Below are positions 1 to 8,395 of a stretch of 64,000 nucleotides of DNA, in pieces. Location: positions 62,792-126,791 of the IMG/VR virus record IMGVR_UViG_3300030202_003006. One strand, 5' to 3'. The position numbers and the translations under genes are program-made. The DNA is from a virus. The notes below the pieces were generated by a model. It searched no databases. It was not told the origin of the DNA and saw only the letters and a list, made by a program, of their open reading frames with translations. Every line of letters begins with the position of its first letter. Positions within the stretch are counted from its first letter, which is position 1.

Positions 1-1625
1 TCTATTGTATTGTCATAAATAGGATACATACAAGATACTTTTTTATCTTGTCCTATTCTAAATGCACGGTCTTCACATTGAGACATATCTGAAGGAACAA
101 AAGATAAATCATTAAAGATAACAACTTCAGCAGCAGTTAAAGTAATACCAACTCCAGCGGCTTTTACATTACCTATAAAAACTTTTACCTTATCGTCATT
201 TTGAAATCTATCTACACTTTTTTGTCTATCTTCTTTTTTCATTGTACCGTTAAGAATTACAGCTTCTTTTTTGTATTTTTCATACAAAGTCATTAGGGGT
301 TCGGTGAAATTAGTAAAAACAATAACCTTCTTATCTTGTTTTAAACATTGGTCTATTACCTGTATAGTTTCTTTAACCTTTTCTAACGCTATAATTTGTC
401 TAACTTTCATTAGTTTTGAAAGTTGTATAGATAACCCCCTGTTTCTATTTTGTCTACGCCAATCTAAATATTCACCCATTTCTTCTTCATAGACCTTAGA
501 TTTAAGTTCCATGTGTATCGGGGTAATAATTTTATCGGGTAAATCCAAAACATCTTCTTTTAATCTTCTAAGTACTTTATCGTTAGTTTTATCCCTTAAT
601 TCCTCTAGGTTAGTAGCACCAAAAGTCAACCAAATTTTTCTATACCCCCTAAAAATCTGTTTACCATCACAATATCTTCTTACATAATGTATCCAATTAT
701 TAGCCACCCTAGAACCAACTAATTTTAATAAGTTGTAGTAATTCATTGGTCTAGAAGTCATGGGGGTACCGGATAATAACCATAATCTGTCTATTTTAGA
801 AGTTAGATTGTTTACTAACTTTGTTCTTTGAGCCTTCCCGTTAGAAACGTAATGAGCCTCATCTATTATCACCAAATCAAAATTAGAGTCTAAAATTTGT
901 CTATTTTTATCTTTATCTACTGGTAAAGAATGAAAGTTTTTGAGTATATCATAATTTATAATTACATATTTACCATCTTTCCATTTTTTACCTTCTACAA
1001 TACCTACGGATTCCTCCGTGTAATTTTCAATTTCTCGTTTCCAGTTAACTTTTAAAGAAGCTGGACAAATAATTAAAATCTTTTTTGCTTTACAACTAAT
1101 ACTTGCCATAATTGCAGAACTGGTCTTACCCAAACCCATATCATCAGCAAGTATATATTTTTTATTAGATACTAATTTAGTGATAGCAATTTTCTGGTGT
1201 TCAAACGGGGGTCGATGAGAAAATTCCTTAAAATCTACTTTAATGTCTGGACTAGACCTAGGTACTATTTGATTTTTTGGTACCCAGAAAGAATTTAGGT
1301 TTTCCGAATCAATAACCTTACCCCAAACATGATAGGCTTTATCAGTCTCACTTAATAATTTTTCAATCCATATAGATTTAGGTGGTGATTGTAAAAATTT
1401 AGTGGTCATATACTCTTTAGCTAGATAATCCTCAATCTCCATCCATAACCTAACTACTTTGGGTTTGTTATTATAATTTTTATTAATATACTCAGCTTGT
1501 GAACGTGTTAAAGTAAAGGTTTTACTATTAAGCATATTATTTTTTAGGCCTATAATATAGTTATTGGCCCCACAATATTCACTAAGTGAATTTTTAGCTT
1601 TAATTTCCGGTAAGAAATTTTCCAT
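1..1625 (-). CDS. SNF2/DEAH-family helicase (UvsW-like role), C-terminus cut by window edge
   Basis: Superfamily 2 DNA helicase/translocase of the SNF2 type; I see 541 codons and the gene continues beyond base 1. Visible motifs: Walker A in ADDMGLGKTSS (K167), Walker B DEAH at D255-H258, an SGTPM motif III, and motif VI QCEDRAFRIGQ near residue 515. The layout resembles the compact SMARCAL1/HepA-type helicases carried by many phages. By family knowledge these remodel forked or branched DNA; a role like T4 UvsW in recombination-dependent replication is inference. The start is the ATG at 1625, only 66 bp from the divergent start of the neck gene. A host-type promoter lies just upstream (1630-1660), suggesting early or middle expression, in contrast to the virion genes on the other strand. 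Confidence 0.88.
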   Translation of the reverse strand, partial: MENFLPEIKAKNSLSEYCGANNYIIGLKNNMLNSKTFTLTRSQAEYINKNYNNKPKVVRLWMEIEDYLAKEYMTTKFLQSPPKSIWIEKLLSETDKAYHVWGKVIDSENLNSFWVPKNQIVPRSSPDIKVDFKEFSHRPPFEHQKIAITKLVSNKKYILADDMGLGKTSSAIMASISCKAKKILIICPASLKVNWKREIENYTEESVGIVEGKKWKDGKYVIINYDILKNFHSLPVDKDKNRQILDSNFDLVIIDEAHYVSNGKAQRTKLVNNLTSKIDRLWLLSGTPMTSRPMNYYNLLKLVGSRVANNWIHYVRRYCDGKQIFRGYRKIWLTFGATNLEELRDKTNDKVLRRLKEDVLDLPDKIITPIHMELKSKVYEEEMGEYLDWRRQNRNRGLSIQLSKLMKVRQIIALEKVKETIQVIDQCLKQDKKVIVFTNFTEPLMTLYEKYKKEAVILNGTMKKEDRQKSVDRFQNDDKVKVFIGNVKAAGVGITLTAAEVVIFNDLSFVPSDMSQCEDRAFRIGQDKKVSCMYPIYDNTI

Positions 1626-1629
1626 AGGT

Positions 1630-1660
1630 ATAATATAATAAAAAGAGAAAAGAAAGACAA
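1630..1660 (-). promoter_or_regulatory. Bacteroidota-type promoter for the helicase gene
   Basis: On the minus strand TTG (1660-1658), a 20-bp spacer, then TATATTAT (1637-1630) sits immediately upstream of the ATG at 1625. The Bacteroidota primary sigma consensus is a TTG-containing -33 box and TAnnTTTG at -7 with about 19-21 bp between. The -7 box matches the first TA and TT but not the last two bases, so this is a fair rather than perfect match. It has the same 20-bp spacing as the better site at 9742-9772. Confidence 0.5.
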
Positions 1661-1664
1661 ATTG

Positions 1665-1678
1665 TATTTATAATAAAA
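1665..1678 (+). promoter_or_regulatory. Late-promoter-like motif, neck gene unit
   Basis: TATTTATAATAAAA, beginning 26 bp before the ATG of the gp14-like gene. It is one of at least 13 copies of TATTTATnnTAAAA found ahead of virion transcription units in this window. Function as a late promoter is inferred from position and recurrence. Confidence 0.6.
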
Positions 1679-1690
1679 GGACATATTAAT

Positions 1691-2206
1691 ATGGCAAATA
1701 AAAAAATACCAATTACACGAATATCTAAGTTTTTCGGAGCGGAAGATTTTGATTTAGAACAGAATATTGGAATGGAGTGGTTACATGGTGACATGCACTT
1801 TACATTAGTTTTATTTAGGGTAGATAGTAAATTGTCTGATGTTGATGATGTCTATGGTGAATCAGGACCCGAAGAAATTAGATTTAAGGTACCGGTTGAG
1901 TTTAATGCATATGTAAAAATAGACGAACCAAGGTTAGATAGTTATGCTACAGGATTGGTTAAAGACTTAGAACCGGGAAACATGACCTTAGGGGTTTACC
2001 TAAAACATTTAGAAGAGTTAGATATAGATATTAATTACGGTGATTATATCGGTTATCCAGAAAAAGAAAATAAGATGAGGTACTATACAGTAACTAATGA
2101 CGGTAGAGTTACATCAGACAATAAACACACAATAGGTGGGTATAAGGCTTTTTACAGAACAATTACATGTTCTTATGTAAGTCCAAATGAATTTAAAGGA
2201 ATATAA
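1691..2206 (+). CDS. Neck protein, gp14-like
   Basis: A 171-residue protein probably forming part of the head-tail connector (neck). It shows a DDVYGES segment and a C-terminal GDYIGYPE...YKAFYRTITCSYVSPNEF stretch. These resemble the conserved parts of T4 gp14-type neck proteins (a DxLYGE segment, then GDLIYFP and a C-terminal YxLxCExFxY block). At 171 residues it is shorter than T4 gp14. Its stop overlaps the next ATG by one base (TAATG), and the next gene is a gp15-like tail completion protein, the same order as in T4. Start: ATG after an AAGGACATATTAAT leader; the TATTTATAATAAAA motif lies just upstream. The gp14 assignment is from remembered family features and order. Confidence 0.6.
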   Translation: MANKKIPITRISKFFGAEDFDLEQNIGMEWLHGDMHFTLVLFRVDSKLSDVDDVYGESGPEEIRFKVPVEFNAYVKIDEPRLDSYATGLVKDLEPGNMTLGVYLKHLEELDIDINYGDYIGYPEKENKMRYYTVTNDGRVTSDNKHTIGGYKAFYRTITCSYVSPNEFKGI

Positions 2207-3303
2207 TGTCATTACCAAAAAAAGTAAAAAAACATTTAAATATAGCACCTGGACCTATACAAGGACATTACCCAGATGGGTACGATGGCCGTACAACACC
2301 TAATAGGAGAAGAGAACTTGCTGATTTAATTAATGATGATGGTACATTTTTACCTAAGTCACTTTTACACGCAGATTTAGATAGGGGTATGTTAGATTTT
2401 GTACAGACACAATTAAAGACCGTAACTAGTGGAAAGGCTATAAATGTTATAGATAGGATTTTAACTTTACAAAGATGGGCAGAATTTTCACAGACTTGGA
2501 AGTTTAGTACTTCTGATAAAAATGTTAATTTACCATTTATAGTGGTGGTAAGAAAACCAGACGTACAGTACGGTAGTAACCCAGCTTTACAATATACTAT
2601 ACCAGATAGAAAACAATTCCATTATGCGAAAGTACCTACTTGGGATGGGAATAGAAAGGGATACGACATATACACAATACCACAACCAGTACCTGTAGAC
2701 ATAACTTATGATGTCAAAATAATTTGTAATAGGATGAGAGAGTTAAATAACTTTAATAGAAAAACATTACAAACGTTCACATCTAGACAAGCTTATACAT
2801 TTGTAAAGGGACACTACATTCCTATAGTACTAGAATCTATAGGGGATGAAAGTAAGATAGACACAGAAGACAGAAGATACTACCAACAAACATATCAACT
2901 CCAACTACAAGGATTTTTATTAGATGAAGAGGAGTTTGAGGTTAAGCCAGCTATTAGTAGGGAATTGGTTATGTTTGGTTTCGATAAAAAAAATAGAAAA
3001 AAAGAAAGAAAGAATTTAGATGTTCACAACCCAGATAAAGTAAGGACTAATGTAGATTTTCCACCTGGACAATCAAGCCAAACAATAATTTACGATTATA
3101 AAAATAATATTAGAGTAAGGAGATTAAATAATATATCAAGTGTTCAGTTTGAAATAACAACCCTAGAAAATAATTACCCATTAACTAAAATAGTTACAGA
3201 AGAACCTTTTTTAATAAACAGTGGTGACACGTTAAAAATAACAGTAGTAAAAAATAACCCAGGAGCAGCAAGATTAATTTTAGATGAAAAGTTAGTTAGA
3301 TAA
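2206..3303 (+). CDS. Tail completion and sheath stabiliser protein, gp15-like
   Basis: A 365-residue protein expected to cap the tail and stabilise the sheath at the head-proximal end. The central block VPVDITYDVKIICNRMREL, then FNRKTL...FTSRQAYTFVKGHYIPI and EDRRYYQQTYQLQLQGFLLDEEEF (roughly residues 160-250) is characteristic of the gp15/gp3 terminator-type proteins of T4-like marine phages. The C-terminal third (about 285-365) is a separate region, perhaps a beta-rich add-on. It overlaps the gp14-like gene by one base and has an AAAGGA sequence six bases before the ATG, one of the few Shine-Dalgarno-like sites here. The next plus-strand gene is the sheath. Confidence 0.72.
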   Translation: MSLPKKVKKHLNIAPGPIQGHYPDGYDGRTTPNRRRELADLINDDGTFLPKSLLHADLDRGMLDFVQTQLKTVTSGKAINVIDRILTLQRWAEFSQTWKFSTSDKNVNLPFIVVVRKPDVQYGSNPALQYTIPDRKQFHYAKVPTWDGNRKGYDIYTIPQPVPVDITYDVKIICNRMRELNNFNRKTLQTFTSRQAYTFVKGHYIPIVLESIGDESKIDTEDRRYYQQTYQLQLQGFLLDEEEFEVKPAISRELVMFGFDKKNRKKERKNLDVHNPDKVRTNVDFPPGQSSQTIIYDYKNNIRVRRLNNISSVQFEITTLENNYPLTKIVTEEPFLINSGDTLKITVVKNNPGAARLILDEKLVR

Positions 3304-3305
3304 CG

Positions 3306-3473
3306 TTATTCCCCATATATATCTTTTTTCACCTTACATTTTTCAACAATTAATTTTTCTATAAAAGCAAACATTTTTAATCCGTTTTTATTACAATACT
3401 CTTTAAGGATAGAATGAGATTCTTCACTTATCTTTAAATTTTTAATTTTTCTTTTTTTACTTTCTGAAGACAT
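3306..3473 (-). CDS. Small ribbon-helix-helix-like protein
   Basis: A 55-residue basic protein on the strand opposite its neighbours, ending two bases from the gp15-like stop. After a lysine/arginine-rich start, IKNLKISEESHSILKEYC could be the beta strand and first helix, and NGLKMFAFIEKLIVEK the second helix of a ribbon-helix-helix (CopG/Arc type) fold. Such proteins are usually dimeric DNA-binding regulators; no target is evident. I choose the ATG at 3473 because a TATTTATTATAAAA motif, the same element that precedes the late genes, lies 25 bp upstream on the same strand; a longer TTG-initiated reading from 3536 would run across that motif. Confidence 0.6.
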   Translation of the reverse strand: MSSESKKRKIKNLKISEESHSILKEYCNKNGLKMFAFIEKLIVEKCKVKKDIYGE

Positions 3474-3484
3474 ATGGGGGGTAT

Positions 3485-3498
3485 TTTTATAATAAATA
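3485..3498 (-). promoter_or_regulatory. Late-promoter-like motif on the minus strand
   Basis: Read on the minus strand, 3498-3485 is TATTTATTATAAAA, starting 25 bp upstream of the ATG at 3473. That the motif is in gene-forward orientation on this strand supports a directional, promoter-type role. Confidence 0.55.
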
Positions 3499-3584
3499 AG
3501 ATAATGTATGAAAAAAGTATGAAAAATTACATACAAAGTAGTGAATAACCTATTTTACTACGTAACTTTTCGGTTTAGGGCATG

Positions 3585-3598
3585 TATTTATAATAAAA
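3585..3598 (+). promoter_or_regulatory. Late-promoter-like motif, sheath gene
   Basis: TATTTATAATAAAA, identical to the copy at 1665, lies 46 bp before the sheath ATG within the only plus-strand leader of this region. Confidence 0.6.
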
Positions 3599-3630
3599 CT
3601 ATTAATAAAATATTTTAAAAATTATAAAAA

Positions 3631-6600
3631 ATGGCAGACGGTAATAAGGTATTTGTTTCTCCAGGGGTATATACTTCGGAAAAAGATTTAACATTTGTAG
3701 CACAGAGTGTTGGTGTTACAACATTAGGTTTGGTTGGTGAGGCCTTAAAAGGTCCCGCTTTTGAACCTATTTTTATACAATCATATGATGATTTCATAAC
3801 AAGATTTGGTGGTACTTCCCCAGCAACATATGTGGATTCACAGATTCCACAATATGAATTAGGGTATATTGCAAAGTCTTATCTAAGTCAATCAAACCAA
3901 CTATTTGTTACCAGAGTATTAGGTATAAGTGGTTATGACGCGGGTCCTTCTTGGACGGTAACTACAATAGGTGAATTAGACCCTTGTAGTTTTTCAGGTG
4001 CAAGTACAGGTATTACTAGTGCAAGTACAGGAAACGTAACTAACGGTACAAGAATAAAGTTCTATGTACCAATGACAGGTTCAAACGTATCACTAACAAG
4101 TGTTAGTAATGCTTTTACAGATGTACAATTAGTAACAAACTTCTTTGACTCACTACCGGTACCTATTAAACAACACTTTAATGATGAAACCGTAACAAAA
4201 TGTAATGGAGACACACTACCAACACTTAATAGTTCGTTTATGGATTGGTTTAGAGCTAGTTTCCAATATAGTGCGGGGACTGGTGCAGATACACAAGCTT
4301 TCTCAGCAGCAGCTTTCTATAACGGTTCCATATATCAATACGGATGTCTACCATTGGCTAACACATACGCTGCCACCGCTACAACCAATACGACATTATC
4401 AGCTACGGGTACAACAGTAATTACAAACGTATTAGATACGGATTGTACTACAGCTCTTGGGTGTCAAAGTACATATTGTAACGATGCTTGGTATTACGCA
4501 TTATTTGACTATTCGGGTGACACAACATGTTGTAGTGGAACATCCTATAGTGGAGTAGCTTACCAAATATATGCAAGTGCTACCACATCAGTTCAAAAAG
4601 TATCCACTGGAACTACAATATTTACAGGAAATACCTACATAAATGGTGTGTTAACTACAGCTTGTACAGTTTATTCAGGTCATGTAGTGGTCGATTATGT
4701 AGAATATAATGGGGCTAAACCATACGTAGATTATGATGGTATGGCAGTCCTTACATTTAGGTCTAGAGGATTAAGTTCTAAATCTTCTGGTGGACCAGTA
4801 TATGAAATAAGTGGTAATACGGTAGGAAATGTTACATTTGATTGTTCAGGAAATTACTACAAAGTATTAGAAAATCCTTTGGCACCATTTGGTGTTAGTG
4901 CACTTACAGATGCTGGGGTATCATATACGTTTAAAACTTCGTTAGATAGTACAGCTAAAGATTACGCACCTAGAGTATTTGGTATAACACCATTCGATAA
5001 GAAAACTCAAGATGTTCCAATTTTTGTTGAGGAGGCATATCCAAACCTACTAAAAGACGCTTATAGAAGAGGTAAGGTTAGAGGGTTACAATGTTGTATG
5101 GTACATTTACCAGCAGCAAGATTCAATAACGCTAACTTAGATTCTATAGCTTGGTACATGAATCAATGGCAAACACCTGAAACACCATACGTTGTTTCGG
5201 AAATGCAGGGTACAGACATATTTAGATTATTTAAGTTCATCTCAATATCTGACGGTAACGCAGCTAACAGAGAAATTAAAATATCATTAATTAATTTATC
5301 TTTTGAAAGAGGGGAGTTTGACGTAATTGTAAGAGATTACTACGATACTGATGCGAGTCCACAAGTATTAGAAAAATATACTAGATGTAGTTTAGACCCA
5401 ACTAAGGTTTCATTTATTGGTAGAAAAATAGGAACTTCTACTGGTGAGTTTGAATTAAAGTCTAAATATATAATGTTATTCTTAGCAGATGGTGTTTTAG
5501 ATGGTACATTTGTTGGTTCACTACCTTGTGGTTTCGAAGGTTATAGAGTTAGACAATATGGAAATTGTTCAATAAATCCATTTATACAATATAAAACTAA
5601 ATATTACAACCCAGGTGAGATTGTATACGACCCACCTTTCGGTTCTGGTACTGTAAATAACCAAGTTAGAAGTGGTGGTGATAAAATATCAAAAACTTAT
5701 TTAGGTATATCAGATACATTAGGAGCAGCTTACGATACTGATTTCTTTAACTTTAAAGGTAGAATCACACCTTCTAGTGTTTGTAATACTACTACTGGTA
5801 CAGAATGGGGTGTAATAACACAAGGTTTCCATATGGATTCAGGAGCTACAATTGCTATAGGTGGTCAAGGAAACTATATAGATTTAGCTGGTACTAATAT
5901 AGCGGGTAAACAAGTATTTGCGGTTGGAGCAACTTCATTTAGAAAAGAACCAACTTTAAGTACTGACCCATATAAAAAACTAAGAGCTCGTAAATTTACT
6001 GTAGCACCATACGGTGGTTTTGATGGATGGGATATATACAGAAAAACAAGGTCAAATACAGACGATTATAGATTGGGTCTAACAGGTTGGTTAAATGGGG
6101 CGTGTGTTACAGCAGAATACCCAACAGCTAGTGGGTTAGGGTCATTTAAGAAATTAAGTTCTACTGAAGGTAATAGTGACTATTACGCGTACCTAAGAGG
6201 AATTAACGAATTCTCTAATCCAGAAGCTGTAGATATTAATGTATTTGCGACACCGGGTATAGATTATGTGGATAATTTAGGTTTGGTAAATGAAGCGATA
6301 GACATGGTAGAAGATGATAGAGCGGATTCACTATATGTTACAACAACACCAGATTATAACATGTTCGTAACTAACACAACAGATACAACAAATCAAGTTA
6401 CACCGGAAGAAGCTGTAGATAATTTAGAAGACTCTTTAATCGACTCAAATTATACGGCTACGTATTATCCTTGGATACAAGTAAGGGATACGGCTAATAA
6501 TAAACAAATATACATTCCACCTACTGCGGAAGTTATGAGAAATATAGCATTAACAGATAATATTTCATTCCCATGGTTTGCGTCAGCAGGTTATACTAGA

Positions 6601-7065
6601 GGTATAGTACAAGCTACAAAAGCAAGAAAGAAACTTACTTTAGATGAAAGAGACACATTATATGTAGGTAGATTAAATCCAATAGCTACATTTAGTGATA
6701 CGGGTCCAATTATTTGGGGTAATAAAACACTACAAGTTAGAGAGTCAGCTTTAGATAGAATTAATGTTAGAAGATTACTACTACAAACTAGAAAATTAAT
6801 ATCAGCTGTTTCAGTAAGATTAATCTTTGAACAAAATGATGAAATAGTTAGACAACAATTCTTAGACTTAGTTAATCCAATATTAGATTCTATTAGAAGA
6901 GACAGAGGATTAACAGACTTTAGAGTAGTACTTTCTAACGACCCAGAAGAAATAGATAGAAATGAAATGAACGGTAAAATATATATAAAACCTACTAGAG
7001 CGTTAGAATATATATTTGTAGAGTTCTTAATAACACCTACTGGGGCATCTTTTGAGGATATATAA
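3631..7065 (+). CDS. Tail sheath protein, gp18-like, with large insertion
   Basis: Contractile tail sheath subunit of 1144 residues; T4 gp18 has 659. N-terminal signature VFVSPGVYTSEKDLT (7-21) and LGLVGEALKGPAFEP (32-46). The C-terminal sheath domain begins near residue 980 with FPWFASAGYTRG, LNPIATFSDTGPIIWGNKTLQ and RINVRRLLLQTRKLI, all classic sheath motifs. Between about residues 118 and 370 there is a serine/threonine-rich insertion with scattered cysteines (for example CQSTYC and TTCC), probably surface-exposed on the sheath. The start ATG has no Shine-Dalgarno but an A-rich leader. It is followed by an acidic EF-hand-bearing protein rather than directly by the tube gene. Confidence 0.95.
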   Translation: MADGNKVFVSPGVYTSEKDLTFVAQSVGVTTLGLVGEALKGPAFEPIFIQSYDDFITRFGGTSPATYVDSQIPQYELGYIAKSYLSQSNQLFVTRVLGISGYDAGPSWTVTTIGELDPCSFSGASTGITSASTGNVTNGTRIKFYVPMTGSNVSLTSVSNAFTDVQLVTNFFDSLPVPIKQHFNDETVTKCNGDTLPTLNSSFMDWFRASFQYSAGTGADTQAFSAAAFYNGSIYQYGCLPLANTYAATATTNTTLSATGTTVITNVLDTDCTTALGCQSTYCNDAWYYALFDYSGDTTCCSGTSYSGVAYQIYASATTSVQKVSTGTTIFTGNTYINGVLTTACTVYSGHVVVDYVEYNGAKPYVDYDGMAVLTFRSRGLSSKSSGGPVYEISGNTVGNVTFDCSGNYYKVLENPLAPFGVSALTDAGVSYTFKTSLDSTAKDYAPRVFGITPFDKKTQDVPIFVEEAYPNLLKDAYRRGKVRGLQCCMVHLPAARFNNANLDSIAWYMNQWQTPETPYVVSEMQGTDIFRLFKFISISDGNAANREIKISLINLSFERGEFDVIVRDYYDTDASPQVLEKYTRCSLDPTKVSFIGRKIGTSTGEFELKSKYIMLFLADGVLDGTFVGSLPCGFEGYRVRQYGNCSINPFIQYKTKYYNPGEIVYDPPFGSGTVNNQVRSGGDKISKTYLGISDTLGAAYDTDFFNFKGRITPSSVCNTTTGTEWGVITQGFHMDSGATIAIGGQGNYIDLAGTNIAGKQVFAVGATSFRKEPTLSTDPYKKLRARKFTVAPYGGFDGWDIYRKTRSNTDDYRLGLTGWLNGACVTAEYPTASGLGSFKKLSSTEGNSDYYAYLRGINEFSNPEAVDINVFATPGIDYVDNLGLVNEAIDMVEDDRADSLYVTTTPDYNMFVTNTTDTTNQVTPEEAVDNLEDSLIDSNYTATYYPWIQVRDTANNKQIYIPPTAEVMRNIALTDNISFPWFASAGYTRGIVQATKARKKLTLDERDTLYVGRLNPIATFSDTGPIIWGNKTLQVRESALDRINVRRLLLQTRKLISAVSVRLIFEQNDEIVRQQFLDLVNPILDSIRRDRGLTDFRVVLSNDPEEIDRNEMNGKIYIKPTRALEYIFVEFLITPTGASFEDI

Positions 7066-7079
7066 TATTTATAAATTAA
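7066..7079 (+). promoter_or_regulatory. Late-promoter-like motif
   Basis: TATTTATAAATTAA starts at 7066, directly after the sheath stop, and begins 24 bp before the ATG at 7090. It matches the TATTTAT core and part of the A-rich tail. Confidence 0.5.
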
Positions 7080-7089
7080 GTAATAGAAT

Positions 7090-7926
7090 ATGAAATTTAA
7101 TAAAAAAACATTGTCAGAAAGTTTAAACCGACCTTTATCGGGCAAAAAAGTATTCACTGAGGGTAAAATACAAAATGTTTTACTAAGTGAAGAACAATTA
7201 GATAGGTTAATTTTAACCCTAAATAAATCTAAAAATACCGCAATAAATAAGATAGTTTTTGAATCTTATGATTTAATAAGAAAAAGTATTGTTAGTGAAG
7301 GTTTAGAGTTAAATATAGATAATTATTCCGATACTATAATGGAACAAGGTCAGTATGATAGAAATCCTGGAGTTGCGGCAGGTGAAGGACTAGAGAACGT
7401 AATAAAAGGAATTCAAAAAGCCTACGAAATGATTAAAGATAGTGATACAAGAAAAAAACTTGCTAACTCTATCACTAAATTAGGTAATTTTATGACTATT
7501 ACAGCTGATGCAATTGCTTCGGGGAGAGACCAAAGAGCGATGTCTAATCCAGATTCTTTAAGAGACCCACTTCCTTATCCAGAATTAGATGAAGGTCACG
7601 ATAAAGAAATGGAAGAAGGTAAGAAAAAAGACCATGATGGTGATGGTGATATAGATTCTGACGATTATTTAGCTGCTAGAGATAAAGCAATCAAAAAAGC
7701 CATGAAAGAAGATAGTGAAGGTGAAGAAACATATAATTATGCTGATAATGAGGGTGAGGATAGAAAACACATTGAAGCCTTAAAAAAGGATATGGCGTAT
7801 GATGAAAAACATGAATACAGAGATGAAAAAGGAACTCACTTTGAATCCGAAGAAGAAAAAGAAAGACTAATCCAAGAGGATATTAAAAAGATGAAACAAA
7901 TAATAAAACCAATTTCAAAAATTTAA
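7090..7926 (+). CDS. Acidic protein with EF-hand-like calcium loop
   Basis: A 278-residue charged protein of unknown function. Residues 181-192 (DHDGDGDIDSDD) fit a canonical 12-residue EF-hand/dockerin loop: Asp at positions 1, 3 and 5, Gly at 6, Ile at 8, Asp at 9 and 12. It is followed by a helix-prone DYLAARDKAIKKAMKE. Calcium binding is therefore likely. Near the N-terminus VLLSEEQLDRLILTLNKS (30-47) resembles a short helical motif shared with the next gene and with the HAD-like gene. The C-terminal 70 residues are almost wholly charged. Position between sheath and tube and its late-type leader suggest a virion or assembly role; I cannot name one. Confidence 0.8.
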   Translation: MKFNKKTLSESLNRPLSGKKVFTEGKIQNVLLSEEQLDRLILTLNKSKNTAINKIVFESYDLIRKSIVSEGLELNIDNYSDTIMEQGQYDRNPGVAAGEGLENVIKGIQKAYEMIKDSDTRKKLANSITKLGNFMTITADAIASGRDQRAMSNPDSLRDPLPYPELDEGHDKEMEEGKKKDHDGDGDIDSDDYLAARDKAIKKAMKEDSEGEETYNYADNEGEDRKHIEALKKDMAYDEKHEYRDEKGTHFESEEEKERLIQEDIKKMKQIIKPISKI

Positions 7927-7930
7927 TAAA

Positions 7931-8269
7931 ATGAAAAAAGTAAAAAAAATACAACTAAAAGAATCAGAATTAATAGATTTGATAGAAAAATTAGTTAAGG
8001 AAAACTTAGGTAATGGTAATGGTCAAAATCTAGGAATGATGAATACTCCAACAGCAAAATATAAAGACCTTGTGGAAGACGAGGACGTTGAGGGTATCGA
8101 TGAACTGGAAGAAGAAGAGTTAGATGATGAAGGAGGTGATATGGTTGACCCAAAAACTGGTGAAGTGGTAAAAACAGAAAGTAGAAAAATACCAAAAAAG
8201 ACTTTAAAATTAACTGAAAGTGATTTAATTAGAGTTATTAAAAACGTTGTTAAGGAACAAAATAAATAA
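7931..8269 (+). CDS. Small acidic protein with two copies of a helical motif
   Basis: A 112-residue protein with basic ends and a very acidic middle (DEDVEGIDELEEEELDDEGG, about 51-70). The N-terminal IQLKESELIDLIEKLVKEN and C-terminal LKLTESDLIRVIKNVVKEQ are clear copies of one amphipathic helix motif, K-x-L-x-E-S-x-L-I-x-x-I-x-x-x-V-K-E. This motif is common in proteins of large marine phages, but I know of no assigned function. Four bases separate it from the preceding stop; the leader is AT-only with no Shine-Dalgarno. Confidence 0.75.
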   Translation: MKKVKKIQLKESELIDLIEKLVKENLGNGNGQNLGMMNTPTAKYKDLVEDEDVEGIDELEEEELDDEGGDMVDPKTGEVVKTESRKIPKKTLKLTESDLIRVIKNVVKEQNK

Positions 8270-8286
8270 AACTAAAAATTAATATT

Positions 8287-8352
8287 ATGAAATGCGATTG
8301 CCAAGTTTGTGAATGTGGTACAAAATGTGAGTGTAGTTGTTGTGATTGTTAA
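8287..8352 (+). CDS. 21-residue, nine-cysteine peptide (metallothionein-like)
   Basis: ATG at 8287 to TAA at 8350-8352 encodes MKCDCQVCECGTKCECSCCDC: nine of 21 residues are cysteine, arranged as CxC and CxxC pairs. The pattern is that of small metal-thiolate peptides, so binding of zinc, copper or another soft metal is a reasonable inference. It starts 17 bp after the preceding stop in an A/T-rich leader like the other genes here, and the terminator at 8373-8394 lies just behind it, as expected for the last gene of a unit. It is too short to prove as a gene from sequence alone. I do not recognise a named family. Confidence 0.55.
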   Translation: MKCDCQVCECGTKCECSCCDC

Positions 8353-8372
8353 TATACTTAATTAATAAAAAT

Positions 8373-8394
8373 AAAAGGTCCAAAAGGACCTTTT
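8373..8394. terminator. Bidirectional intrinsic terminator
   Basis: A perfect 9-bp stem, AAAAGGTCC / GGACCTTTT, with an AAAA tetraloop is followed by a T run on the plus strand (to 8397). Read on the minus strand it is followed by TTTTATTTTT, so it can end both the plus-strand unit finishing with the cysteine peptide and the minus-strand envelope island finishing at 8396. Confidence 0.85.
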
Positions 8395-8395
8395 T

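Noticed and set aside
271-492. Plus-strand 73-codon open frame
   Set aside because: Lies entirely inside the minus-strand SNF2 helicase gene, whose motifs are clear; it is an antisense shadow.
3474-3536. Longer TTG-initiated version of the ribbon-helix-helix protein
   Set aside because: Adds a hydrophobic, unlikely N-terminus and would run through the promoter-like motif at 3485-3498.
6591-7157. 188-codon minus-strand frame across the sheath end
   Set aside because: Antisense to the conserved sheath C-terminal domain; low-complexity hydrophobic composition and no promoter.
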